Shown here piece after piece: positions 33,807 to 43,897 of a stretch of 64,000 bases of DNA. Source of the DNA: Hyphomonas sp. (GTDB lineage: Bacteria > Pseudomonadota > Alphaproteobacteria > Caulobacterales > Hyphomonadaceae); contig WGNP01000014.1 in NCBI GenBank assembly GCA_016124495.1, positions 162,442 through 226,441 of the forward strand. The letters are read 5' to 3'. A program made the translations under genes and the position numbers. The notes under the pieces are model-generated. The model saw only the letters and a list, made by a program, of their open reading frames with translations, ran no database searches and was not told the DNA's origin. Each line of letters starts with the position of its first letter. Positions within the stretch are counted from its first letter, which is position 1.

Positions 33807-34490
33807 TCAGGCGTCCGTCTGCGGAGCTACGGCGCCTGCAACACCGAGATCATTCAGGTAGTCTCCGTCCCGCCAGCTGGCATGATCGGCGACGACCAGG
33901 ATGCCGGCCGAGTTTGCGGCAAAGACCGCATCACAAAGCTCGTTCGAGGCTTCGAGCGCGTCGGCGTCCACCCGGATCGTGTCGATCAGTATGCGGAAGC
34001 TTTCGCTGAGCGGTGTCTGCCAGGAACGGCGCATGTCGATGCCGACGCGGAAGCCCACCCGGCGCAGGCGCGCGATGCGGGCCGTGCTGTCGGCGGGGTC
34101 GCCGGCGAAGGCGGCGTCGGTGAACATCAGGCAGAATTCCTGCTGGCAGAGGATCGTGCGCTGCACGGCCGCGTCGCAGGCCATCGCGGTGTCCGGATCG
34201 GACAGGCCGGCCATCGGCGCGGCCACGAGAATCGGGCGGTGCGGCAATTCCTGCGCGCTGGCCGCGCTGGCGATCCGCTCCAGACGCCCGGCCATCCATT
34301 TTGCCGGGCTGGGCATTTCATTGTCATTGGCGACGGGGCCGAAGGCGGCACGCTCCTCGAACTCGATCGGTTCGTCGGCCACCAGGCCCAGCGAATCCCC
34401 GCCCAGCAGGTGCATCACCGGCTTGAAGCGGACGGCGGGCGCGCGTGCCGGCTGCACGAGGCTCATGTTGGGGCGGGGGAAGGGGCGCAT
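33807..34490 (-). CDS. Degenerate EAL-like protein
   Basis: The 227-residue protein is not clearly assignable. Its second half has the order of an EAL phosphodiesterase: a strand and helix RIARLRRVGFRVGIDM, ILIDTIRVDADAL, and GILVVADHASWRDGDYLNDLGVAGAVAP, similar to the family's late strands. The EAL signature and metal ligands are absent, so it would not degrade c-di-GMP but might bind it or another partner. ATG 34490 is chosen with AGGAAACCTG before it. Confidence 0.5.
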   Translation of the reverse strand: MRPFPRPNMSLVQPARAPAVRFKPVMHLLGGDSLGLVADEPIEFEERAAFGPVANDNEMPSPAKWMAGRLERIASAASAQELPHRPILVAAPMAGLSDPDTAMACDAAVQRTILCQQEFCLMFTDAAFAGDPADSTARIARLRRVGFRVGIDMRRSWQTPLSESFRILIDTIRVDADALEASNELCDAVFAANSAGILVVADHASWRDGDYLNDLGVAGAVAPQTDA

Positions 34491-34605
34491 CAGGTTTCCT
34501 TGTTGCGTCAGTTGTCTGGCTATTGCCTTCCCTAACGGCTGGAGTTGAACATCACGCGCAGCCGGCCGGTGAGTTTTCCCGGAAATTTTAAGGATTTTGG
34601 CCACC

Positions 34606-35412
34606 ATGACTGAACCCGCCCCGTCCGAACCCCGTCTGTCGGCCACCATCCTGCTGCTGCGAGACGCTTCGCCGAAGCCGGAAGTGCTGATGGTGAAGCG
34701 CCATTACGAGATCGATTTCGCCGCCGGCGCGCTCGTTTTTCCGGGCGGAAAGGCCGCCGCAGCCGATGCAAGCCCGGACTGGGATGACTGGACCGACGGC
34801 GATTTCGGCCCCGTCCAGCAGGATGCGCGCATCGCCGCCATCCGCGAAGCCTACGAAGAATCCGGCCTGCTGATCGCTCGCCGCCGCGCCTTGCGCGGTC
34901 CCGGCGCGCCCCTGGTCGGTGCCGACATTGCCGAACTCCTCGCTCCGCACCGCAGCGCGGTGGACCGGGGCGAGATGTCTTTCCTCGCCCTGATGAAGGA
35001 ACACGAGCTCGTGCTTGCCCTCGACAGCCTCGTCCACTTCGGCCACTGGATTACGCCGGTGATGATGCCCAAACGGTTTGACACCCACTTCTACGTCGCC
35101 CCGGCGCCGCTCTGGCAGATAGCGGCGCATGATGGCCGGGAGACCACGGACGCCGTCTGGCTGACGGCGGAAGACGCTCTCGCGCAGGAACGCGGCGGAA
35201 CCGCCACCATCATCTTCCCAACACGCATGAACCTTGCCAAGCTTGCCCGCGCTAAGTCGGTCGATGACGCCGTCAGCACGTTCGGCGCCGAGCCGGTCAT
35301 CAGCGTACTGCCGAAAGTCGGCAAGTCACCGGACGGCCAGCCCTGTCTCTACATTCCGGAAGAGGCCGGTTATGGCCAGACGATGGAACTGCTGTCCCGC
35401 GTCAATGTCTGA
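34606..35412 (+). CDS. NUDIX hydrolase
   Basis: The 268-residue protein has an N-terminal part LSATILLLRDASPKPEVLMVKR and the NUDIX box AAIREAYEESGLLIA, preceded by FPGGK, with an insertion between the Gly and the REx2EE part. It resembles the NUDT19/RppH-distant group that acts on CoA or nucleotide diphosphates. The ATG at 34606 has AAGGA at 34590-34594. The stop abuts the stop of the convergent Hpt gene. Confidence 0.83.
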   Translation: MTEPAPSEPRLSATILLLRDASPKPEVLMVKRHYEIDFAAGALVFPGGKAAAADASPDWDDWTDGDFGPVQQDARIAAIREAYEESGLLIARRRALRGPGAPLVGADIAELLAPHRSAVDRGEMSFLALMKEHELVLALDSLVHFGHWITPVMMPKRFDTHFYVAPAPLWQIAAHDGRETTDAVWLTAEDALAQERGGTATIIFPTRMNLAKLARAKSVDDAVSTFGAEPVISVLPKVGKSPDGQPCLYIPEEAGYGQTMELLSRVNV

Positions 35413-35955
35413 TCAGCTGGCGAGGCGGGCTGCCACGCGGCGCTCCAGCGCCTCGCACACGGCCTGCGCCACCGAATGGCTGGCATCGCCTTCCGGACCC
35501 GCGGCAATCGCCGCCCGGCAGGCTTCGACATGCAGGTTGATCAGCGGCGCGTTCTCGCCAGGACGCGTCTGCGACAGCAGCAGGCAAAGCGACTTGCTGA
35601 GCCGCGCCACCGCCGGGAAGCCGTAGGACGGCGCCGCGCCGGTAATGTTGTGCGCCGCCGTATAAAGGCGCCGGTAGTCCTCGGCGGCTGCGTCCGGCTC
35701 CTGGGCTTGCGCCCAGGTGGCGCGCAACGATTCGAGATCGCGCCGCATCCACATTTCGAACTGCTCGGACAGGTTGTCGAGCGCACGCTCGGCGTCCGCC
35801 GCCAGCGATTCGGTCGCCGCTTGCGTGAACGCCGCAGAATAGGCCGGCGCAGCAGGCTTGATGACGCGCGAAATGTCCGGTGGCGGCAGGGCCTGCCCTT
35901 GTTTGCGGCTGCTGCCGACGGCGAGGTTTGCCCTGGAGAGGAGTTTTCCGAACAT
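35413..35955 (-). CDS. Histidine phosphotransfer (Hpt) domain protein
   Basis: The 180-residue protein has an Hpt helix with LYTAAHNITGAAPSYGFPAVARL, where the first His is the phosphorylation site. An unstructured N-terminal part of about 45 residues precedes it. It should carry phosphate between a hybrid kinase and a response regulator. In Caulobacterales such small Hpt proteins act in cell-cycle and envelope signalling, but the partner here is not in the window. Confidence 0.78.
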   Translation of the reverse strand: MFGKLLSRANLAVGSSRKQGQALPPPDISRVIKPAAPAYSAAFTQAATESLAADAERALDNLSEQFEMWMRRDLESLRATWAQAQEPDAAAEDYRRLYTAAHNITGAAPSYGFPAVARLSKSLCLLLSQTRPGENAPLINLHVEACRAAIAAGPEGDASHSVAQAVCEALERRVAARLAS

Positions 35956-36033
35956 GCAACAGGCCTTTGAGAACAGGCCTGAGCGTTAACCGCCAAGCCT
36001 TAACAGTAAGCTGACGCGGCCGGCAGGAATGCC

Positions 36034-36801
36034 TTAGAAACCAAACTGCTCGGTCAGTATCCGCTCGTCCAGCGCATGGCCCGGATCGAACAGCAGGGTT
36101 AACCGGCTGGAATGGTCCGCCTCGACCGAGACACGCACGATGTCGCGCACTTCCTGATTGTCCGCCGAGGCTGAAACCGGCCGGCGGTCCGGCGCCAGGA
36201 TCTCGATGTCCACCCGCGCGTCATGGCGCAGCAGCGCGCCGCGCCAGCGCCGGGGCCGGAACGCGCTGATCGGGGTCATCGCCAGCATGTTCGAGCCGAT
36301 CGGCAGGATCGGCCCATGGGCTGAAAGGTTGTAGGCTGTGGAGCCCGCTGGTGTCGCCACCATAATCCCGTCACACACCAGCTCATCCATCCGCACCCGG
36401 CTGTCGACCGCGATCCGCAGCCGGGCCGACTGGGCCGTCTGGCGCAGCAGCGAGACCTCGTTGATCGCCAGCGCCCGGTGCTGGGCGCCGTGAATGTCGA
36501 CCGCCAGCATCTTCAGCGGGGTCAGGCTGGCGCGCTCCGCCTGATCAATCCGCTGGACCAGACCGTCGGCCTGGTACTCGTTCATCAGGAAACCGATGGT
36601 GCCGAGGTTCATGCCGTACACCGGCTTGCTGTCGCCAAACCGGCGGCGCAGGGTGTCCAGCATGGCGCCGTCGCCGCCCAGGGCGACTACAACGTCGGCC
36701 TCATCCTCCGGCACATTGCCGTACTTGGCCGCCAGCAAGGGCAGGGCCTCCTGCGCTTCAGGGCGTTTGGAGGCGAAAAAGGCAAGTTTCAGATCGGCCA
36801 T
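36034..36801 (-). CDS. nadK: NAD kinase
   Basis: The 255-residue protein has the NAD kinase motifs GGDGAMLDTLRR, the NE pair in LAINEVSLLR and GSTAYNLSAHGPI. It makes NADP from NAD and ATP. The frame is open further upstream (ATGs at 36828, 36888 and 36930), but the family start with the LKLAFFASKRPEAQEAL pattern places it at 36801; no ribosome site stands out for any of them. It is divergent from the class II aldolase gene. Confidence 0.9.
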   Translation of the reverse strand: MADLKLAFFASKRPEAQEALPLLAAKYGNVPEDEADVVVALGGDGAMLDTLRRRFGDSKPVYGMNLGTIGFLMNEYQADGLVQRIDQAERASLTPLKMLAVDIHGAQHRALAINEVSLLRQTAQSARLRIAVDSRVRMDELVCDGIMVATPAGSTAYNLSAHGPILPIGSNMLAMTPISAFRPRRWRGALLRHDARVDIEILAPDRRPVSASADNQEVRDIVRVSVEADHSSRLTLLFDPGHALDERILTEQFGF

Positions 36802-36945
36802 GGCCGCATGTGCAAATGCTTTGAGCATGGCGTCAAGGCGAGGCACCCGAGGGGCGTAGGGCGAACCTGACACGCGCGTCACCTTCATCTGGCGCGCCCG
36901 CCGGACTTGCGTTAAGGTCGCCTTACACAAACAGGGAGAAACAAG

Positions 36946-37737
36946 ATGGCCGACGGCAACCCGAATATCGACATCCGCAGCGCGGTCAGCGAAGCGGAGT
37001 GGAAAGCGCGGGTCGATCTTGCGGCGCTATACCGTCTGACGGCCCTCTACGGCTGGGACGACATGATCTTCACCCACATCTCCCACCGGATCCCGGGCCC
37101 GGAGCATCATTTCCTGATCAACCCATATGGTTACTTCTTCGAGGAGATCACCGCCTCCTCCCTCGTCAAAGTCGATCTGGACGGCAACATCGTCCAGGAA
37201 ACCGACGCGATGATCAATCCCGCCGGCTTCACCATCCACTCGGCCATCCACGCTGCCCGCGAAGATGCGACCGTCGTGATGCACCTCCACACCGACCAGG
37301 GCGTGGCTGTCTCCTCACAGAAGGAAGGCCTGCTGCCGATCAGCCAGACCGCCATGATCGTGCGCGAAGACATCGCCTACCACGACTATGAAGGTGTCGC
37401 CCTCGACCTCGACGAACGCGAGCGTCTGGTTGCCGATCTCGGCCCCACCAAGCACTCGATGCTCCTGCGCAACCACGGCACGCTGACCTGCGGTGAAAGC
37501 GCCGCGCTGACCTTCACGCGCATGTTCTTCCTCGAGCGCGCCTGCAAGATGCAGATCATGGCCCTGACTGCGGGCCGCGACGGCGTCCTTGAGTGCGGCG
37601 AAGAGCTGCAGGACAAGGTTGCCGGCCAGGGCGGCCTCACCAAGCACAGTTCCGGCATGTCGACCCTCACAGACCGCCTCGTCTGGCCGGCCCTCCTGCG
37701 CAAGCTGGACCGCCAGCTGCCCGGTTATGCCGCATAG
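36946..37737 (+). CDS. Class II aldolase/adducin family protein
   Basis: The 263-residue protein has zinc histidines in VVMHLHTDQG and LLRNHGTL, and the GWDDMIFTHISHR opening of the family. Members of this soluble subgroup (class II aldolase and adducin-like) often lack a known substrate. ATG follows GGGAGAAACA. It lies 100 bp before hemA. Confidence 0.85.
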   Translation: MADGNPNIDIRSAVSEAEWKARVDLAALYRLTALYGWDDMIFTHISHRIPGPEHHFLINPYGYFFEEITASSLVKVDLDGNIVQETDAMINPAGFTIHSAIHAAREDATVVMHLHTDQGVAVSSQKEGLLPISQTAMIVREDIAYHDYEGVALDLDERERLVADLGPTKHSMLLRNHGTLTCGESAALTFTRMFFLERACKMQIMALTAGRDGVLECGEELQDKVAGQGGLTKHSSGMSTLTDRLVWPALLRKLDRQLPGYAA

Positions 37738-37837
37738 GTATTTCTGCGGATAAGCCTAAATCAGCCCCGGGCCTAAGAAAACGGGGCCCGGCGCCCCCTT
37801 GCGGGGCACACCCACAGTGAAACTCAGCGTGCGGCCA

Positions 37838-39055
37838 ATGAAGCATCTCAAATCTTTCGAAGACGCCCTCAACAATATCCGCGGCGAGGGCCGATACCGG
37901 GTGTTTATTGACCTGCAGCGCCACAAGGGCCGCTTTCCGAAGGCGACGGCGCGCATGGAAGATGGCGAGCGCGAAGTCACGATCTGGTGCTCCAATGATT
38001 ACCTCGCGATGGGGCAGGATGACGATGTCATCGCCTCCATGCACGAAGCCATCGACAATTTCGGCGCCGGCTCCGGTGGCACGCGCAACATCTCCGGCAC
38101 CACCCGCTACCATGTCGATCTCGAGCGCGAGCTGGCCGACCTGCACGGCAAGGAAGCCGCGCTTCTGTTCACCTCCGGCTACGTGTCGAATGACGCGACC
38201 CTGTCGACCCTCGGTAAGATCCTGCCGAACCTGATCATCTATTCGGATGCCCTGAACCACGCCTCGATGATCGAAGGCATCCGCCGCTCCGGGGCCGAGT
38301 ACCGCGTCTTCCGCCACAACGACGTCGAACACCTGCAAGCCCTGCTCGAACTCGACGACCCGGCCCGGCCGAAGCTCATCGCCTTCGAGAGCGTCTATTC
38401 GATGGACGGCGATTTCGGCCGCATGCAGGAAATCTGCGACCTCGCCGAAGAGTTCGGCGCGCTCACCTATCTCGACGAAGTCCATGCCGTCGGCCTTTAC
38501 GGCGACGAGGGCGCCGGCGTCGCCCAGATGCTCGGTCTCGGCGACCGGATCGACATAATCGAAGGCACGCTCGCCAAGGGCTACGGCGTAATGGGCGGCT
38601 ATATCGCCAGCCACACCAGCGTCGTCGATGCGATCCGCTCGATGGCCTCCGGCTTCATCTTCAGCACTTCGACCTGCCCGGTGATGGCCGCCGGCGCGCT
38701 CGCCAGCATCCGCAAGCTGCGCACCGGCGAGGGCCGCCGCCTGCGCGCCATCCATCAGCAGAAGGCCACGCAGCTGAAGCAGAAATTCCTGGAGCAGGGC
38801 CTGCCGGTCATGGACTCGCCGTCACACATCGTGCCGCTGCTTGTCGGCGATCCGGAACGCTGCAAGGCGCTGTCCGACACGCTGCTGTTCGACTTCGGCA
38901 TCTACGTCCAGCCGATCAACTATCCGACCGTGCCCCGCGGCACCGAGCGTCTGCGCTTCACGCCGAGCCCGGTGCATGACGAGATCATGATGGACGAGCT
39001 GGTCGCCGCTTTGCTCGCGGTGTGGAAGCAGCTGGGGCTGGATCGGGCCGCCTAG
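37838..39055 (+). CDS. hemA: 5-aminolevulinate synthase
   Basis: The 405-residue PLP enzyme condenses glycine with succinyl-CoA to 5-aminolevulinate, the first step of heme synthesis by the C4 route of Alphaproteobacteria. The PLP lysine K247 lies in [13 protein letters not shown]. Motifs [28 protein letters not shown] and [11 protein letters not shown] match the family closely. ATG 37838 is chosen; an in-frame TTG 39 bases earlier would add residues not usual for the family. Its 3' end overlaps the mucR gene of the opposite strand by 71 bases. Confidence 0.95.
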   Translation: MKHLKSFEDALNNIRGEGRYRVFIDLQRHKGRFPKATARMEDGEREVTIWCSNDYLAMGQDDDVIASMHEAIDNFGAGSGGTRNISGTTRYHVDLERELADLHGKEAALLFTSGYVSNDATLSTLGKILPNLIIYSDALNHASMIEGIRRSGAEYRVFRHNDVEHLQALLELDDPARPKLIAFESVYSMDGDFGRMQEICDLAEEFGALTYLDEVHAVGLYGDEGAGVAQMLGLGDRIDIIEGTLAKGYGVMGGYIASHTSVVDAIRSMASGFIFSTSTCPVMAAGALASIRKLRTGEGRRLRAIHQQKATQLKQKFLEQGLPVMDSPSHIVPLLVGDPERCKALSDTLLFDFGIYVQPINYPTVPRGTERLRFTPSPVHDEIMMDELVAALLAVWKQLGLDRAA

Positions 39056-39473
39056 GCGCAGGTTCTGCGGCCGGAGCCGCTTTTTTCCCGAGCCCGATGT
39101 GCTTGGCATGCCGCGAACGCAGCTTGGCATAATTCGGTGCCACCATCGGATAATCCGCCGGCAGGCCCCACTTGGTGCGGTATTCTTCCGGCGTCATGTC
39201 ATAGCGTGTGCGCAGGTAGCGCTTCAGCATCTTCAGCTTGCGGCCATCTTCCAGGCAGACGATGTATTCCGCCGTTACCGATTTCGCGATCGAAATGGCT
39301 GGCTCAAGCTTTTCCTTCGGCGCCTCGGCCCCCTGCGTCAGGCCGACAATGGTCGCGTGCACGGTCTTGATCAGCTCGGGCAGCGCGCCCGCCTGCAATA
39401 CGTTGTTGGCTACGTAAGATGACACGATCTCTACGGTCATTTCGAGCAGCTCGGATTCTTCCGGTTCTTTCAT
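38985..39473 (-). CDS. mucR: MucR/Ros family transcriptional regulator
   Basis: The 162-residue protein has the MucR core: [16 protein letters not shown] at the start, then [44 protein letters not shown] split over residues 80-125. In zinc-binding relatives the helix reads KRHLRTH; here both His are Tyr and Arg, so classical zinc binding is unlikely. A basic Pro/Ala-rich tail of about 35 residues overlaps hemA on the opposite strand. ATG 39473 follows GGGGGTGGG. An AT-rich patch at 39520-39590 upstream suits autoregulation, since the family binds AT-rich DNA. Confidence 0.88.
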   Translation of the reverse strand: MKEPEESELLEMTVEIVSSYVANNVLQAGALPELIKTVHATIVGLTQGAEAPKEKLEPAISIAKSVTAEYIVCLEDGRKLKMLKRYLRTRYDMTPEEYRTKWGLPADYPMVAPNYAKLRSRHAKHIGLGKKAAPAAEPAPRRPDPAPAASTPRAKRRPARPS

Positions 39474-39688
39474 GTCCCACCCCCACCGGGCCTGTATTCG
39501 CAGGGCCGGTCCCAGAATAGTATCATGTTTAATTGTAATGGGCAGTATCCGTAAAGTATCAGCCCCCTGAGTCCTCGAATATATCTGCTTTACGCCAGTT
39601 GTCGCAGCAGCCTGAACATCGGCCGAGCACTGTTGCTCCGATGGGCGCACACGCGTAAACACCGCGGGACTCGGACCCGGAGGTTTAC

Positions 39689-40996
39689 ATGGCAGACTCG
39701 GCGCATATCCCTCAGACCCTTTCAGGCGGATTTTTCACGACGTCTCTGGCAGACCGCGACCCTGAAATCGCAGCCGCCATCGCCAAGGAAGCCACCCGCC
39801 AGCAGCACCAGATCGAGCTGATCGCGTCGGAGAACATCGTCTCCCGCGCCGTCCTCGAAGCCCAGGGTTCCATCCTCACCAACAAGTACGCCGAAGGCTA
39901 TCCGGGCAAGCGCTACTATGGCGGCTGCGAATTCGTGGATATCGCCGAGGAACTCGCCATCGAACGGGCGAAGAAACTCTTCAATTGCAGCTTCGTGAAC
40001 GTCCAGCCGAACTCCGGCAGCCAGGCCAACCAGGGCGTCTTCCAGGCCGTCCTCAAGCCCGGTGACACGATCCTTGGCATGAGCCTCGCTGCCGGCGGCC
40101 ATCTTACGCACGGCGCCAAGCCCAACCAGTCCGGCAAATGGTTCAACGCCGTCCAGTACGGCGTGCGGCCCGATGATCACCTGATCGATTTCGAGGAAGT
40201 CTCCCGCCTTGCCCGCGCGCACCGTCCGCAGATGATCATCGCCGGCGGCTCGGCCTATCCGCGCCAGATCGACTTCCGCCGTTTCCGCGAGATTGCCGAT
40301 GAGGTCGGCGCCATCTTCCTCGTTGACATGGCCCACTTCGCCGGCCTCGTCGCCGGCGGCGCCCACCCGAACCCGCTCGACCATTGCCACATCGCCACCA
40401 CCACCACGCACAAGACCCTGCGCGGCCCCCGCGGCGGCATGATCCTGACGAATGACGAAGCCCTCGCCAAGAAGATCAACTCGGCGATCTTCCCCGGCAT
40501 CCAGGGCGGCCCCCTGATGCACGTGATCGCTGGCAAGGCCGTGGCCTTCGGCGAGGCACTGACGCCTGAATTCCGTACCTATGCCGCTCAGGTCGTCTCC
40601 AACGCCCGCGCCATGGCGGCCGCCTGCCGTGCAGCCGGCCTCGATGTCGTCTCCGGCGGCACCGATACCCACCTGGCGCTGATCGACCTGCGCCCGAAAA
40701 ACGTCAACGGACGCGACACCGAAGCCGCCCTCGAGCGCGCTTACATTACCTGCAACAAGAACGGCATTCCGTTCGATCCGGCCCCGCCGACCATCACCAG
40801 TGGCGTTCGCGTCGGCTCGCCCGCCGGCACCACGCGGGGCTTCGGCGAAGCCGAGTTCACACAGATCGGCCAGTGGATCGGCGAGATCGTGGACGCCCTC
40901 GCGTCCGGTGACAGCGCTGCCACCGAAGAGAAAGTCCGCGCCGAAGTCAAAGCGCTGACCGCCCAGTATCCGATCTATGATGGTCTGGGAGCCTGA
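39689..40996 (+). CDS. glyA: Serine hydroxymethyltransferase
   Basis: The 435-residue PLP enzyme interconverts serine and glycine with tetrahydrofolate. The PLP lysine is K242 in [14 protein letters not shown]. Other motifs are [13 protein letters not shown] and [20 protein letters not shown] precedes the ATG. It begins a run of closely spaced genes (nrdR six bases after, then rib genes and nusB), so it is probably the first gene of a long operon. Confidence 0.97.
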   Translation: MADSAHIPQTLSGGFFTTSLADRDPEIAAAIAKEATRQQHQIELIASENIVSRAVLEAQGSILTNKYAEGYPGKRYYGGCEFVDIAEELAIERAKKLFNCSFVNVQPNSGSQANQGVFQAVLKPGDTILGMSLAAGGHLTHGAKPNQSGKWFNAVQYGVRPDDHLIDFEEVSRLARAHRPQMIIAGGSAYPRQIDFRRFREIADEVGAIFLVDMAHFAGLVAGGAHPNPLDHCHIATTTTHKTLRGPRGGMILTNDEALAKKINSAIFPGIQGGPLMHVIAGKAVAFGEALTPEFRTYAAQVVSNARAMAAACRAAGLDVVSGGTDTHLALIDLRPKNVNGRDTEAALERAYITCNKNGIPFDPAPPTITSGVRVGSPAGTTRGFGEAEFTQIGQWIGEIVDALASGDSAATEEKVRAEVKALTAQYPIYDGLGA

Positions 40997-41002
40997 TACG
41001 TC

Positions 41003-41476
41003 TTGCGGTGTCCCTTCTGCGGCTCAGACAATACTTCGGTAAAGGACAGCCGCGCGGCTGAAGACGATACCGCTGTGCGCCGCCGCCGGGTCTGCGAAAA
41101 CTGCGGCGCTCGTTTCACCACGTTCGAACGGGTCCAGCTGCGCGAGATCATGGTCGTCAAACGCGATGGCAAGCGCGCGCTGTTCGACCGCGAGAAAGTC
41201 CAGCGCTCCATCATGGTCGCCCTGCGCAAGCGCCCGGTGGACCGCGAGCGCGTTGACCAGATGGTCTCCGGCATTGTCCGCAAGCTCGAGAGCGGCGGCG
41301 AAACCGAAATCCCGTCCTCGGAAGTCGGCGAACTCGTGATGGAAGCGCTGAAGCGCGTCGATCCCGTCGGCTATGTCCGCTATGCGTCCGTCTACCGTGA
41401 CTTCAAGGATCCGAGCGACTTCGCCCAGTTTATCGAAAAGGCCGCGCTCGACGAAGAAGATGCCGGCGAGGCATGA
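41003..41476 (+). CDS. nrdR: Transcriptional repressor NrdR
   Basis: The 157-residue regulator of ribonucleotide reductase genes has an N-terminal zinc ribbon (CPFCGS ... CENCG) and an ATP-cone domain ([17 protein letters not shown]). It starts with TTG, giving MRCPFCGS as in all family members; no other start would preserve the first cysteine. It overlaps ribD by four bases. Confidence 0.95.
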   Translation: MRCPFCGSDNTSVKDSRAAEDDTAVRRRRVCENCGARFTTFERVQLREIMVVKRDGKRALFDREKVQRSIMVALRKRPVDRERVDQMVSGIVRKLESGGETEIPSSEVGELVMEALKRVDPVGYVRYASVYRDFKDPSDFAQFIEKAALDEEDAGEA

Positions 41477-42126
41477 CCGGCATTCGCGTCACCCTGAAGC
41501 TTGCGACTTCGCTTGATGGCCGCATTGCGCTGTCTGATGGCACCAGCCAGTGGATCACCTCCAGCGCCTCGCGCGCCCGCGCCCACGAGCTGCGTGCCGC
41601 CCATGACGCCGTCCTGGTGGGCGTCGGCACCGTGCTCGCCGATGACCCGCTGCTCACCGCCCGCACCATTCCGCTGCCCGCACGCCAGCCGGTCCGCATT
41701 GTCGCCGACTCGCACGCCCGCACGCCGCTGACCTCGAAACTGATGACGTCGCTGAACGTCGGCCCGGTCGTCATCGCCACCGCCGGCAGCGATGCCCGCC
41801 GGCACGTCGCCGCCGGCGCCGCCGTCTGGCGCTGCGGCAACGGCCTGCGCGTCAGCGTCGGCGAATTCCTCCGCCGCGCCGAAGCGGAAGGCATCCGCGC
41901 CATACTCCTCGAAGGCGGCAGTCATCTCGCAGCCAGCTTCGTGCGCGAAGGCGCCGTCCACGAACTCGCCTGGTTCCGCGCCCCCATCCTGATTGGCGGG
42001 GAAGGGCTCTCCGCCCTCGGCGAGCTCGGCCTCGACAATCTCAAGTCTGCGACCCGTTGGCGTCCTGTCGCGACGGAACGGATTGGAGACGACGTCCTCG
42101 ATACTTATGTTCGATCTGAGCAATAG
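41473..42126 (+). CDS. Stand-alone RibD reductase domain
   Basis: The 217-residue protein covers only the C-terminal reductase domain of RibD ([18 protein letters not shown], then the [15 protein letters not shown] and ILLEGG motifs) that reduces the pyrimidine ribosyl intermediate. The usual N-terminal deaminase domain of about 145 residues is absent, and the frame starts with ATG overlapping nrdR (ATGA), so it is a natural short form. The deaminase must be supplied from another locus. It is followed by ribE, ribBA and ribH. Confidence 0.85.
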   Translation: MTGIRVTLKLATSLDGRIALSDGTSQWITSSASRARAHELRAAHDAVLVGVGTVLADDPLLTARTIPLPARQPVRIVADSHARTPLTSKLMTSLNVGPVVIATAGSDARRHVAAGAAVWRCGNGLRVSVGEFLRRAEAEGIRAILLEGGSHLAASFVREGAVHELAWFRAPILIGGEGLSALGELGLDNLKSATRWRPVATERIGDDVLDTYVRSEQ

Positions 42127-42142
42127 CCCGGCAGGATTCAGG

Positions 42143-42763
42143 ATGTTCACAGGTCTCGTCACCGATGTCGGCACCATACGCCGCGCAGAGCACCGCAACG
42201 GCCTGACCCGTTTCGAGGTCGAGAGCGGCTATCCGCTCGCCGGCGTCGCCATGGGAGCCTCGATCCTGCACTCCGGCGTCTGCCTCACGGTCGTGGACAA
42301 GGGCGAGGCGCCGCGCGGCGCCTGGTTCGCCGTCGAGGCCGTGCCCGAAACCCTCTCCAGGACGGTCCTGGGCAGCTGGAAGGAAGGCGCCCGCGTCAAT
42401 CTCGAACAGAGCCTGAAACTCGGCGACGAACTCGGCGGCCACTTCGTCTTCGGCCATGTCGACGGCGTCGGCGAGATCGTCTCGGTCGCCCCCGAAGGCC
42501 AGAGCTTCCGCCTCACCATCCGTCCGCCCGCCGCCATCGCGCGCTACTTCGCCACCAAAGGCTCCGCTGCCATTGACGGCGTCTCGCTCACCATCGCCGC
42601 TGCGCTCCCGAACGGAGACTTCCAGGTTGCGATCATCCCGCATACCTGGGAGGTGACAACCCTCAGTGCACTGAAGGCTGGCGACAAGGTCAATCTCGAA
42701 ATCGATATGCTTGCCCGCTACGTCGCGCGCATGATCGGCGCCGACGCGCCGGAAGGAAAGTAA
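42143..42763 (+). CDS. ribE: Riboflavin synthase, alpha subunit
   Basis: The 206-residue protein is made of two similar halves, each of the lumazine-binding type, with the MFTGLVTDVG start and GVCLTVVD in the first and GVSLTIAAA in the second. It dismutates 6,7-dimethyl-8-ribityllumazine to riboflavin. ATG 42143 has AGG before it; the frame is open 50 codons further but MFTGLV is the family start. Six bases separate it from ribBA. Confidence 0.95.
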   Translation: MFTGLVTDVGTIRRAEHRNGLTRFEVESGYPLAGVAMGASILHSGVCLTVVDKGEAPRGAWFAVEAVPETLSRTVLGSWKEGARVNLEQSLKLGDELGGHFVFGHVDGVGEIVSVAPEGQSFRLTIRPPAAIARYFATKGSAAIDGVSLTIAAALPNGDFQVAIIPHTWEVTTLSALKAGDKVNLEIDMLARYVARMIGADAPEGK

Positions 42764-42769
42764 CGCGCC

Positions 42770-43897
42770 ATGAGCAACGAATTCCACGCCGCCATCTCGT
42801 CCATCGAGGAAATCATCGAAGACGCCCGCAACGGCAAGATGTTCATCCTGGTCGATGCCGAGGACCGCGAGAACGAGGGCGACCTCGTGATACCTGCCAC
42901 CTTCGCGACGCCCGAAGCAGTCAACTTCATGGCCAAGCATGGCCGTGGCCTGATCTGCCTGTCGATGACGCAGGAACGTGCCCACGCCCTGCAGCTCGAC
43001 ATGATGACCCGTAACAACCGCGAAAGCATGCAGACGGCATTCACTGTCTCCATTGAAGCAAAAGAGGGCGTCACCACCGGCATCTCCGCGCATGACCGCT
43101 CGCGCACCATCGCCGTCGCGATTGATCCGACCAAGGACCATGCCGACATCGTCACCCCCGGCCATGTCTTCCCGCTGATAGCCAAGGAAGGCGGCACCCT
43201 CGTGCGCGCTGGCCATACCGAAGCCGCCGTCGACATCTCGCGCATGGCGGGCCTCTATCCTGCCGGCGTTATCTGCGAGATCATGAACGATGACGGCACC
43301 ATGGCCCGCCTGCCGGAGCTCGTCGCTTTCGCCCAGCTGCACAATCTCAAGATCGGCACCATTGCGGACCTGATCGCCTGGCGCCGCCAGAACGACCGTT
43401 TCCTCGAACGCCGCGTCGAAGCCCCGCTGAACTCCGCCTACGGAGAAGGCTTCCGCACCGTCTGTTTTCGCAACACGATGGACGGCTCGGAACACATCGC
43501 CATCGTCCACGGCGACATCCGCCCGGATTCCACCACGATCGTCCGTGTTCACCGCACTGACGTCCTCGCCGACATTCTCGGCGAGAAGGGCCCCCGCGAA
43601 AACCTCGTCGGCAAGGCAATGCAACTGATCTCGGACGCGCCCGAACCGGGGGTGATCGTCTTCGTCAACATGATGCACCCGAATGCCATGGCTGAGCGTC
43701 TCGGCCTGAAATCTGCCACCCCCCGCGATCCGACCGCCCCGATCCGCGAATACGGCATCGGTGCTCAGATCCTGCGCGAACTGGGCGTCCGGCGCATGAT
43801 TTACCTTTCCGATACGCAGCCGACCCGCCTTGCGGGTCTTGACGGATACGGCCTGACCATAGAGGGCTGGCGCCGCCTGAACGAGGAGAATACCTGA
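42770..43897 (+). CDS. ribBA: DHBP synthase with degenerate GTP cyclohydrolase II domain
   Basis: The 375-residue protein has an intact DHBP synthase half (residues 1-205: DAEDRENEGDL, TGISAHDRS, RAGHTEAAVD) that makes the four-carbon unit of riboflavin. The second half has the layout of GTP cyclohydrolase II, but the zinc region reads VRVHRTDVLADILGEKG, with none of the three cysteines expected in the family. It is therefore probably inactive as a cyclohydrolase; such RibBX-like forms are known in Alphaproteobacteria. The stop overlaps the ribH start. Confidence 0.9.
   Translation: MSNEFHAAISSIEEIIEDARNGKMFILVDAEDRENEGDLVIPATFATPEAVNFMAKHGRGLICLSMTQERAHALQLDMMTRNNRESMQTAFTVSIEAKEGVTTGISAHDRSRTIAVAIDPTKDHADIVTPGHVFPLIAKEGGTLVRAGHTEAAVDISRMAGLYPAGVICEIMNDDGTMARLPELVAFAQLHNLKIGTIADLIAWRRQNDRFLERRVEAPLNSAYGEGFRTVCFRNTMDGSEHIAIVHGDIRPDSTTIVRVHRTDVLADILGEKGPRENLVGKAMQLISDAPEPGVIVFVNMMHPNAMAERLGLKSATPRDPTAPIREYGIGAQILRELGVRRMIYLSDTQPTRLAGLDGYGLTIEGWRRLNEENT

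Noticed and set aside
39474..39688. Riboswitch in the glyA leader
   Set aside because: I looked for glycine- or SAM-type stems and cores and found none that fold convincingly; the AT-rich part fits MucR control better.
42041..43678. 545-codon frame antisense to ribE-ribBA
   Set aside because: The plus-strand riboflavin genes account for the sequence; this is a codon-bias shadow.
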